A stretch of DNA of 10,892 nucleotides from Deltaproteobacteria bacterium (GTDB lineage Bacteria; Desulfobacterota; Deferrimicrobia; Deferrimicrobiales; Deferrimicrobiaceae), in the NCBI GenBank assembly GCA_021802685.1, contig JAJZRM010000061.1, positions 1 to 10,892 of the forward strand. The letters run 5' to 3'. The position numbers and the translations under genes are program-made. The notes under the pieces were generated by a model, which ran no database searches, was not told the origin of the DNA, and saw only the letters and a list, made by a program, of their open reading frames with translations. Below are positions 1-6,065 of this stretch, one piece after another (the first letter of the stretch is position 1; each line of letters starts with the position of its first letter).

Positions 1-52
1 TGGCCGCCGAGAGGGCAAGAACCGATTATAACGACTCTCAATAAGGAGGGAA

Positions 53-115
53 GTGTTTTCTCGGTCCCGCGGAAAAATTCCTCAAAATGCCGCAATCGGG
101 CGTAATCGGTTATAA
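53..115 (+). CDS. possible 20-codon leader ORF
   Basis: A GTG at 53 is preceded by a perfect AAGGAGG at 43-49 with a short 3-base spacer. The frame runs 20 codons to TAA at 113-115 and would give a small basic peptide (MFSRSRGKIP...). The stop codon falls inside the palindrome at 108-117, so translation could interact with that site. I recognise no family. The Shine-Dalgarno match is the only real support, and in a purine-rich region it could be chance. It could also be a remnant of a gene lying outside the window. Confidence 0.2.
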   Translation: MFSRSRGKIPQNAAIGRNRL

Positions 116-117
116 CC
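108..117. promoter_or_regulatory. palindrome GGTTATAACC, candidate operator
   Basis: GGTTATAACC is a perfect 10-bp palindrome. A degenerate copy, CGATTATAAC at 23-32, matches CGGTTATAAC (107-116) at 9 of 10 positions in the same orientation, 84 bp upstream. Just before the palindrome, CGCAATCGGG (91-100) and CGTAATCGGT (101-110) form a 10-bp tandem near-repeat. This AT-rich symmetric element lies upstream of the lipase-like gene and is a plausible protein-binding site. No specific regulator is identifiable. Confidence 0.3.
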
Positions 118-169
118 ATTTGAGTCCTGCGTCCGGCGCGAATTCGCCCGGGCAGCGCCGCCGCCTTCC

Positions 170-198
170 TTGACAACCCGCCGATCCGACGCAAAGAT
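170..198 (+). promoter_or_regulatory. weak sigma-70-type promoter candidate
   Basis: A consensus -35 hexamer TTGACA lies at 170-175. A 17-base spacer leads to AAAGAT at 193-198, which matches only three of six -10 positions. The predicted start near 205 would place the in-frame TTG at 201 outside the transcript and favours a later translation start (238-249) for the following gene. The -35 is convincing and the -10 is poor. Confidence 0.25.
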
Positions 199-248
199 CA
201 TTGCGCTCCGCATCACCAGGAACGGGGTGCCGAGGTCATGAAAAAGCC

Positions 249-1853
249 GTGCTGTTTACCTGCGTAACGGGATGCTTCTATGCCGGGTCGATGGTTTCGC
301 AAGCGAGCTATTCGATTCGACAGACGGCATCGCCCAAGCAGCGGGTCTACAAGCACATGCTCGACCGCGAGACGTTCTTCGTGTTCGGCAGGATCGGGCA
401 CGCGGGAAATGCTAACCGCGAGGCGATTGCCGTCGTCGCCGTTTCCGACAAGTTCCGCCCATCCGAAGTGGTCGATGTCAATCATGTTGCGCGCCCGGAT
501 TCGTACTATGGACTGAACCTGCCTGCCGGGGAGTATCGCCTGCTGGTGGTGAGCGATCTCGACCGCGATGGATATTACGACGAGACGGAAGTTATCGGAG
601 GCCGGGAGGTTTCGCTGGCCGCGGCCGCCGTCCCGGACAAGGTCCTGGGCAGGTATGACATCGATCCGGCCGCGCGCCCGAAGCCGGTTAACGGTCCGAT
701 TCGCGTGGCTGCCCACAAGGCCGCCGGGGGGATGGAATCGTTTTTCTATCCCAAGGGGGCCATACGCTCGCTGGACGACCCGGTATTCGGTCCGCAAATG
801 GCCACGTTGGGCATGTACGAGCCGGCGGCGTTTCTCGAAGCGGCGCCGATGATGTTTTATGCGCTCGAAGAGGACGCCGGGTACAAGGTCCCGGTGGTCT
901 TCGTCCACGGAATCGACGGCAGCGCGCGCGATTTCGCCGACGTCGTGGCAGGCCTCGATCGGACCAGGTTCAAGCCGTGGTTTTTCCACTACCCGTCGGG
1001 AACCGACCTGAACCAGCTGGGCGCGATGTTCCACAAGATATTTCTTTCCGGAAAAGTCATCCCGCTGGGCGACATGCCGATGGTGACCGTGGCACACAGC
1101 ATGGGCGGCCTGGTGGTGCGGGAAGCGCTGAACCTCCGCAGCGGAGGAAGAGGCGAAAACCGCGTGCGGCGATTCATTACCATTGCGAGCCCCCTGGGCG
1201 GCCATCCCGCGGCGCGGAGCGCGGCGAGTGCGCCGGTGGTCATCCCGTCGTGGCGCGATATCAACCCGGAAAGCAAGTTCATCGCCGGATTGCACCGCAA
1301 GCCGTTGCCGGCGGACGTCGATTATCATCTCCTGTTCGCCTACGGCAACGACCGGACGATCAAGTTGGGCACGAACAGCGACGGCGGCGTCCCGTTGGCC
1401 AGCCAGCTCAGTCCGCCGGCCCAGAAGGAAGCGGCCGCGCAACGCGGTTTCGACGATACGCACACGGGGATCCTCAAGAACCGGGAAGCGATCCGGGAGA
1501 TCCTGCGGATCGCCGCGGAAGTCCGCGCGCCGTATCCGGAGCCGCATATGCGGGAACTGAGGAGGGGCGGTTACCGAGTGGAACTCGGACCGAACTACAC
1601 GCCGCTGGAGGCGCATTTCATCCGCAACCTGGGACTCTACATGAAAGCGGTGGCGTCCGGTGCGCTCGCCCCGCTGGAACCCGTGCAGGAGCATTTCGTC
1701 CGGGCCGTTCGCGGGGAGGTGTCCCCGGACAACGAGCTGGAAACCGCCTGGATCAAGTTCAGCCGGGAGTATCCGGATCGGCGGTCGCTCCCGCGGAAAG
1801 CCGCCGATGATGAAGCCGGCAGGCTGCACCGGGCAACCCCGTACGGCGAATAG
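249..1853 (+). CDS. alpha/beta-hydrolase, lipase-like, with EF-hand-like N-domain and MaoP/DUF413-like C-domain
   Basis: Probable exported serine esterase/lipase; substrate unknown. Numbering is from GTG 249 (534 aa). An N-terminal beta-rich region (about 30-140) contains a calcium-loop-like DLDRDG motif with acidic positions D103, D105, D107 and E114. The hydrolase core has the oxyanion segment VFVHG (H220), the nucleophile elbow AHSMGG (S284), and D378 (SDGGVP) and H405 (DDTHTG) in the order expected for a catalytic triad. Residues about 440-508 resemble the MaoP/YifE (DUF413) family, including a VRGEVSPDNELETAW segment. The start is uncertain: the frame is open from TTG 201, and ATG 238 with MKK lies one base out of frame. 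Restoring one A in the A5 run at 241-245 would give MKKAVLFTCVTGC, a lipoprotein-type signal with lipobox VTGC. The hydrolase call is firm, the C-domain moderate, the start weak. Confidence 0.85.
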   Translation: MLFTCVTGCFYAGSMVSQASYSIRQTASPKQRVYKHMLDRETFFVFGRIGHAGNANREAIAVVAVSDKFRPSEVVDVNHVARPDSYYGLNLPAGEYRLLVVSDLDRDGYYDETEVIGGREVSLAAAAVPDKVLGRYDIDPAARPKPVNGPIRVAAHKAAGGMESFFYPKGAIRSLDDPVFGPQMATLGMYEPAAFLEAAPMMFYALEEDAGYKVPVVFVHGIDGSARDFADVVAGLDRTRFKPWFFHYPSGTDLNQLGAMFHKIFLSGKVIPLGDMPMVTVAHSMGGLVVREALNLRSGGRGENRVRRFITIASPLGGHPAARSAASAPVVIPSWRDINPESKFIAGLHRKPLPADVDYHLLFAYGNDRTIKLGTNSDGGVPLASQLSPPAQKEAAAQRGFDDTHTGILKNREAIREILRIAAEVRAPYPEPHMRELRRGGYRVELGPNYTPLEAHFIRNLGLYMKAVASGALAPLEPVQEHFVRAVRGEVSPDNELETAWIKFSREYPDRRSLPRKAADDEAGRLHRATPYGE

Positions 1854-1871
1854 GAATCTGAAGAGGGAGCA

Positions 1872-1886
1872 CCCCGCCCGGCGGGG
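1872..1886 (+). other. small GC hairpin between hydrolase and regulator genes
   Basis: CCCCGC (1872-1877) and GCGGGG (1881-1886) form a 6-bp stem with a 3-base loop in the 56-base gap before the response regulator. No T-run follows, so it is not a standard intrinsic terminator. It may be chance in GC-rich DNA or a weak attenuator. Confidence 0.2.
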
Positions 1887-1909
1887 AAACGCGCTCGGAG
1901 AGGATACCC

Positions 1910-2629
1910 GTGTCCCGCACGATCCTGGTGGTGGAAGACGACAGGGACATCGCACGCCTGCTGGAGATGCATCTCAAGGATGCGGGATACGCGGTCATCG
2001 TCGCGGGGGACGGCATCGCAGGCTTCAGGGCGGCCTCGGGACGGCGTTTCGACCTGATCCTCCTGGACCTGATCCTGCCGGGAATGGACGGCCTGGAACT
2101 GTGCCGGAAGCTCCGGGAACGTCCCGACTACACCCCCATCCTGATGTTGACCGCCCGGTCCGGCGACATCGACCGGATCCTGGGGATCGAGACCGGGGCG
2201 GACGATTACCTGGCCAAGCCGTTCAACATCCGGGAGCTGCTTGCCCGGGTGAAGGCGATCTTCCGCCGCGTTGAGGCGTTTCGATCGGACGAAGGAATTC
2301 CCGGATCCGGCGTCATCCGCGCCGGAGAGATGGCGATCGACACGGAAGGACGCAGGGTCGAAATCCGCGGACAGAAGGTCTCCCTGACCGCAAAGGAGTT
2401 CGATCTCCTTTCCGAGTTCGCCCGGCACCCCGGGAAGGTGTACACGCGCGCGCGGCTCCTGGACGCCGTCTGGGGGCTTGGGTACGATGGGTACGAGCAC
2501 ACCGTCAACTCCCACATCAACCGCCTGAGGGAAAAGATCGAAAAGGACCCGGCGCGGCCGCGGTTCGTCCTGACGGTCCGGGGGGTGGGCTACAAGTTCG
2601 CGGATCGAGAGGACTTGAAGAAAGGATAG
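1910..2629 (+). CDS. OmpR/PhoB-family response regulator
   Basis: DNA-binding response regulator of a two-component pair, 239 aa, cytoplasmic. The receiver domain (about 1-120) carries the acidic pocket E9/D10/D11, phospho-acceptor D53 (LILLDLILPGMDG), T81 (LMLTAR) and K103 (DYLAKPF), so all switch residues are present. The C-terminal winged helix (about 135-235) has LTAKEFDLL, the recognition-helix region HTVNSHINRLREKIE and the terminal hairpin VRGVGYKF. The GTG start at 1910 is supported by GGAGAGG at 1897-1903. The histidine kinase begins 4 bases after its stop, so the two are surely co-transcribed. The regulated genes are not evident; the adjacent hydrolase and msrB are candidates only by position. 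Confidence 0.95.
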   Translation: MSRTILVVEDDRDIARLLEMHLKDAGYAVIVAGDGIAGFRAASGRRFDLILLDLILPGMDGLELCRKLRERPDYTPILMLTARSGDIDRILGIETGADDYLAKPFNIRELLARVKAIFRRVEAFRSDEGIPGSGVIRAGEMAIDTEGRRVEIRGQKVSLTAKEFDLLSEFARHPGKVYTRARLLDAVWGLGYDGYEHTVNSHINRLREKIEKDPARPRFVLTVRGVGYKFADREDLKKG

Positions 2630-2633
2630 CCCG

Positions 2634-4064
2634 GTGTTTCGAACGCTGTACGGGAAGCTTTCCGCCGTCCTGCTCGCCCTGTTCCTCCTTGTCGGGGCGC
2701 TGTTCGTCGCGCTGACCCTGTACACCACGAGGATCCACCTCCTGGAGACGAACCAGAGGCTCAACCGGGACCTTGCGCGGCATATCGCCTCGGGCACCGG
2801 GCTTTTCGAGGGAGGCCGCGCGCGGCCGGAGGCGGCGCATGCCCTTTTCGACATGCTCATGTCCGTCCATCCGGCCGTCGAAGCGTACCTCCTCGATCCG
2901 GCCGGCCGGATCCTCGCCTTTTCGGCCCCCCCGGGGAGGGTGAAGCGGGAGCGGGTCTCCCTGGGACCGGTCCGGCGGTTCCTGGAAGGGACGGCGGCGT
3001 TTCCCATCATGGGGGACGATCCCCGCGATCCTTCCCGGCAAAAAACGTTTTCCGCCGCTCCCATCCCCCCCGTCGGCCCCCCGCAGGGGTACCTCTATAT
3101 CATCCTGGGAGGCGAGGAAGCGGATTCGGTGGGCCAAATGCTTCAGGGAAGCTATATCCTTCGGCTGAGCCTTCTCATGGCCGTCGCTTCCCTCCTGTTC
3201 GCGCTGCTCGCGGGGTTGCTCCTCTTCCACCGGCTGACCGCGCATTACCGTCGTCTCGCTCACGCGGTCGGGGATTTCGAGCGGAGCGGATTTTCCCGCG
3301 TCACCGGTCCCCGGGTACCGCACGGACCGGGCGGTGAAGATGAAATCGACCGGCTGGCGAACGCCTTCACCCGGATGGAGGAAAAGATCGTGCGCCAGGT
3401 CCGGGAGATCCGGGACGCCGACGCCCGCCGCCGGGAGCTCGTCTCCCATGTGTCGCACGACCTCCGGACGCCGCTGACGTCCCTGCAGGGGTATCTCGAA
3501 ACGCTCTCGATGAAGGAGGGGCTGTCGGACCGCGAGCGGAGCGAATACCTGTCGATCGCCTTGAGCCATTGCCGGCGCCTGCGGGACCTGATCTTCGATC
3601 TGTTCGAGCTGGCCCGCCTCGACTCCCCCGACCTGCAGGTCCGTCAGGAGCGATTCTCCCTGGCCGATCTCGTCCAGGACGTCGCGATGAAGTTCCGGCT
3701 CGATGCCGGCAGGAAGGGGATCCGGCTGGAGGTGGAGGCGGAGGAGGACCTTCCGTTCGCATTCGCGGATATCGGTCTCATCGACCGGGTGCTTGCGAAC
3801 CTCGTCGGGAACGCCGTCCGGCACACCCCGGAATACGGAGAAGTCGCGGTTCGTGCGTTTTCCGGGGGGGAACGGCTGCGCGTCCAGGTATCCGACACCG
3901 GCCCCGGCATCCCTCCGGAACGGCTGGCCGGCCACGGGACGACGGGGCTGGGGCTGGTCATCGCACGGAAGATCCTCGAACTCCACGGGAGCGAACTTGC
4001 CGTCGAGAGCCGGGAAGGCGCGGGGACCACCTTCACGTTCGATCTGCCCGTGACGAAATCGTGA
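2634..4064 (+). CDS. membrane sensor histidine kinase, partner of the upstream response regulator
   Basis: Inner-membrane sensor kinase, 476 aa. TM1 is at about residues 8-30. A periplasmic sensor region (about 31-170) contains a PAS/Cache-like stretch (VEAYLLDPAGRILAFS). TM2 is at about 175-200 and a HAMP-like linker at 200-255. The HisKA motif is SHVSHDLRTPLTSL with phospho-acceptor H275. The ATPase domain has the N-box NLVGNAVRHTP (N393), G1 DTGPGIP (D421) and G2 TTGLGLVIA. Only about 9 residues separate G1 from G2, so the usual F-box/ATP-lid segment is missing or greatly shortened. The GTG start at 2634 has AAAGGA seven bases upstream. The signal sensed is unknown; the downstream exported MsrB makes envelope redox or metal stress a possible but unproven theme. 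Confidence 0.93.
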   Translation: MFRTLYGKLSAVLLALFLLVGALFVALTLYTTRIHLLETNQRLNRDLARHIASGTGLFEGGRARPEAAHALFDMLMSVHPAVEAYLLDPAGRILAFSAPPGRVKRERVSLGPVRRFLEGTAAFPIMGDDPRDPSRQKTFSAAPIPPVGPPQGYLYIILGGEEADSVGQMLQGSYILRLSLLMAVASLLFALLAGLLLFHRLTAHYRRLAHAVGDFERSGFSRVTGPRVPHGPGGEDEIDRLANAFTRMEEKIVRQVREIRDADARRRELVSHVSHDLRTPLTSLQGYLETLSMKEGLSDRERSEYLSIALSHCRRLRDLIFDLFELARLDSPDLQVRQERFSLADLVQDVAMKFRLDAGRKGIRLEVEAEEDLPFAFADIGLIDRVLANLVGNAVRHTPEYGEVAVRAFSGGERLRVQVSDTGPGIPPERLAGHGTTGLGLVIARKILELHGSELAVESREGAGTTFTFDLPVTKS

Positions 4065-4112
4065 TGTTGCGCCGGTACCATGGAAGGAAACAAGGAAGAT
4101 GGAGGACGGAAC

Positions 4113-4751
4113 ATGAGAACCTTTCTGGATCAACCCATGAGAAGGGCCGATTTCTTGAAGCTCGGGCTTGCCGCCGCGGGAGCGCTTTTCCTTCGTCCGG
4201 GCTCCCGGTGGGAAGGGACTCGCCTCGCCGAAGCCGCGGAGGGGACGGTCCCGCAAGGAGGAGGCATGCCGGAAACCATCAAGGTGTATTCCGTGGAGAA
4301 GATGGGGCTCGTCGCGACCGCGAAAGTGGTGAAGACGGATGCGGAGTGGAAGAAGCTGCTGGACCCCGAACAGTACCGGGTGACCCGGAAGAAAGGGACC
4401 GAGAGGCCATTCACCGGGAAGTACGCCAATACCAACGAGAAGGGGGTCTACCGGTGCGTCTGCTGCGGGAACGACCTCTTCCTCTCCGATACGAAGTACG
4501 ATTCGGGGACCGGGTGGCCCAGTTTCTACGCGCCCGTCTCCGAGGAGAACATCCGGAAGGAAGCCGACCACGGCCTCTTCACGACCCGGACGGAGGTGCT
4601 TTGCCGCCGGTGCGATGCGCACCTCGGACACGTATTCCCGGACGGACCGAAGCCGACCGGACTGCGGTACTGCATGAACTCGGCCGCCCTGCTCTTCGCC
4701 GGGATGGAGAGGGCGGCGGGGGAATCCACGGCCACGTTCCACGTCGCATGA
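4113..4751 (+). CDS. msrB: Tat-exported peptide-methionine (R)-S-oxide reductase MsrB (frame continues past the TGA)
   Basis: Reduces methionine-R-sulfoxide in oxidised proteins, here probably in the periplasm. ATG 4113 was chosen because GGAGG (4101-4105) sits 7 bases upstream; ATG 4080 in the same frame lacks a comparable site. The N-terminus has a twin-arginine signal, RRADFLKLGLAAAG. The MsrB domain (about 60-200) shows zinc ligands C115/C118 (RCVCCG) and C164/C167 (CRRC), GTGWPSF, HLGHVF, and the catalytic C187 in RYCMNSA. An extra Cys (C117) lies within the first zinc pair. After the normal MsrB end the protein adds a linker and TATFHV, which reads like the first beta-strand of another domain, then TGA at 4749-4751. 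The next 57 codons in the same frame are open and HMA-like (see the next entries). It lies 48 bases after the kinase gene, probably in the same transcript. Confidence 0.92.
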   Translation: MRTFLDQPMRRADFLKLGLAAAGALFLRPGSRWEGTRLAEAAEGTVPQGGGMPETIKVYSVEKMGLVATAKVVKTDAEWKKLLDPEQYRVTRKKGTERPFTGKYANTNEKGVYRCVCCGNDLFLSDTKYDSGTGWPSFYAPVSEENIRKEADHGLFTTRTEVLCRRCDAHLGHVFPDGPKPTGLRYCMNSAALLFAGMERAAGESTATFHVA

Positions 4752-4925
4752 TACGACGTCGGGAAGGCGGCCCTGGAGGGGCTGCGGGGGGTGAAGCGGG
4801 TCGATCGCGGATTCCGGGGATTCCGGGAAATCAACACCGTTGTCTTCGACCCGGCGATGATCACGGTCGAGCGGATGGTCGACGCATTGCAGCGGGCGGG
4901 GACCTATCGAGGGATCCTGAAATGA
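4752..4925 (+). CDS. in-frame MerP/HMA-like C-terminal extension of MsrB beyond TGA (candidate Sec readthrough)
   Basis: Reading msrB through the TGA at 4749 gives 57 further codons, ending at TGA 4923-4925. The translation (YDVGKAALEGLRGV..., INTVVFDP..., VERMVDALQRAGTY) fits the beta-alpha-beta-beta-alpha order of heavy-metal-associated domains. The TGA residue stands 8 positions before the Leu of AL and 13-14 before GV, the spacing of the second Cys of the HMA CxxC motif in MerP-like proteins. About 48 of the 57 codons end in G or C, like the neighbouring genes, so this looks like selected coding sequence. If the TGA is read as selenocysteine, the product is a 270-residue MsrB-HMA selenoprotein with Sec213. 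The alternatives are a recent nonsense mutation or sequence error replacing Cys (TGC/TGT), or a decaying domain. Confidence 0.6.
   Translation, partial: YDVGKAALEGLRGVKRVDRGFRGFREINTVVFDPAMITVERMVDALQRAGTYRGILK
4767..4785 (+). promoter_or_regulatory. candidate bacterial SECIS hairpin downstream of the msrB TGA
   Basis: GCGGCCC (4767-4773) pairs with GGGCTGC (4779-4785), giving 7 bp including one G-U, and closes a 5-base loop UGGAG. The loop starts 22 bases after the TGA, within the range known for bacterial SECIS elements, and has G at its second position. GC-rich coding DNA forms such hairpins easily, so the structure supports recoding but does not prove it. Confidence 0.45.
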
Positions 4926-4974
4926 ACCGCCCGGGAGGGCCAAGGTAGCAGCCCGATTGCAATGCCGGACGACC

Positions 4975-6051
4975 CTACAATGTCGCCACCAGCTCGGCGA
5001 CGGCCTTCCCCATCTGCCGCGTCGACGCCTCGCCGCCGAGGTCCCGGGTCAAGACCTTCTTTTCCGCCACCACGACCTCCACGGCCTTCTCGATCGTCCT
5101 TGCGGCTTCCGGGTATCCCAGGTGCTCGATCATCATGGCTCCGGTGAGGATCTGGGCGATGGGATTCGCGATGTTCTTCCCGTAGATGTCGGGCGCCGAG
5201 CCGTGCACAGGCTCGAACGTGGACGGGAATTCCCGCTCGGGGTTCAGACTGGCGGACGGCGCGATGCCGAGGCTGCCCGCCAACGCCGGGCACAGGTCGG
5301 AGACGATGTCCCCGAACAGGTTGCTGCAGACGATCACGTCGAACCGGTCCGGGTGGGATACGAGCGTGGCGCAGAGGGAGTCGATGTGGTACTGGTCGGT
5401 CCGGATGTCCGGGTACTCTTTCGAGATTTCCCGGAACAGCTCGTCCCAGTACGGCATGGTGATGCAGATCCCGTTCGACTTCGTGACGGAAGTGACGTGC
5501 TTCCGTTCCCGCTTCCGCGCCTGCTCGAAGGCGTACTTCATTATGTTCCGGACGCCCCTCCGGGTGAAGACCGATTCCTGCACCGTGAACTCGTGCTCCG
5601 TCCCCTCGAACATCCTCCCGCCGACGTTCGAGTACTCCCCCTCGGTGTTCTCCCGCACCACGAGGATGTCGATCTTCCCGCCTTCGATGCGCTTCAGGGG
5701 GGTCTCCATCCCTTCCATGGTCTTGACGGGCCGGACGTTCGCGTACTGCTCGAACCCCCTCCGGATGGGAACGAGCAGTCCCCAAAGGGAAACGTGGTCC
5801 GGGACGCCGGGGTAGCCGACCGCGCCGAGGAAGATCGCTTCGTACTTCCTCAGGGTTTCCAGCCCGTCCTGCGGCATCATCTCCCCGGTCTTGTGGTAGT
5901 GCTCGCAGCTCCAGGGAAACTCCGTCCACGCCATCCTGAAGCCGAACCGCTTCCCGGCGACGTCCACCACCTTCATGCCCTCGGGGACCACTTCCTTCCC
6001 GATCCCGTCCCCCATGACCACCGCGATCTTGTGCTCTTTTCCGGTTGCCAT
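4975..6051 (-). CDS. dmlA: D-malate/tartrate dehydrogenase (decarboxylating), isopropylmalate-dehydrogenase family
   Basis: NAD- and divalent-metal-dependent oxidative decarboxylation of a 2-hydroxy acid, most likely D-malate to pyruvate or a tartrate-type substrate. It has 358 aa, the usual length. It has GDGIGKEVVPEG at the N-terminus, VRENTEGEYSNVGG with catalytic Tyr140, VTKSNG with Lys191, metal-site segments HIDSLCA and SNLFGDIVSDL, and the signature FEPVHGSAPDIYGKNIANP. SLWGLLVPIRR and QESVFTRRGV match DmlA/TtuC rather than LeuB as I recall these sequences. ATG 6051 has AAGGAG seven bases upstream. ATG 6069 in the same frame overlaps the upstream gene's stop as ATGA and would add six residues. 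Last gene of the tct operon. Exact substrate uncertain. Confidence 0.92.
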   Translation of the reverse strand: MATGKEHKIAVVMGDGIGKEVVPEGMKVVDVAGKRFGFRMAWTEFPWSCEHYHKTGEMMPQDGLETLRKYEAIFLGAVGYPGVPDHVSLWGLLVPIRRGFEQYANVRPVKTMEGMETPLKRIEGGKIDILVVRENTEGEYSNVGGRMFEGTEHEFTVQESVFTRRGVRNIMKYAFEQARKRERKHVTSVTKSNGICITMPYWDELFREISKEYPDIRTDQYHIDSLCATLVSHPDRFDVIVCSNLFGDIVSDLCPALAGSLGIAPSASLNPEREFPSTFEPVHGSAPDIYGKNIANPIAQILTGAMMIEHLGYPEAARTIEKAVEVVVAEKKVLTRDLGGEASTRQMGKAVAELVATL

Positions 6052-6065
6052 TTCCCGTCTCCTTG

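Noticed and set aside
213..1955. Long minus-strand open frame opposite the hydrolase gene
   Set aside because: Its Arg/His-rich, low-complexity translation is the usual antisense product of GC-rich coding DNA; the plus strand carries the catalytic motifs.
4080..4112. Upstream ATG 4080 as msrB start
   Set aside because: It would put a charged EGNKEDGG leader before the Tat signal and lacks the good GGAGG spacing seen for ATG 4113.
4749..4751. TGA read as tryptophan (alternative genetic code)
   Set aside because: Other genes here, such as the kinase, tctA and the enolase-superfamily gene, end in TGA and use TGG for Trp, so a code change is not indicated.
2517..4943. Long minus-strand open frame opposite the kinase and msrB genes
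   Set aside because: It spans several well-supported plus-strand genes, has no recognisable domain, and is an antisense shadow.
4748..4948. Separate small ORF from ATG 4748 overlapping the msrB stop
   Set aside because: That frame gives an Arg/Gly-rich peptide without a domain; the HMA-like translation is in the msrB frame.
4926..4974. Terminator between the converging msrB and dehydrogenase genes
   Set aside because: Only a 4-bp GCCC/GGGC stem is visible and no T-run on either strand; termination here is not supported.
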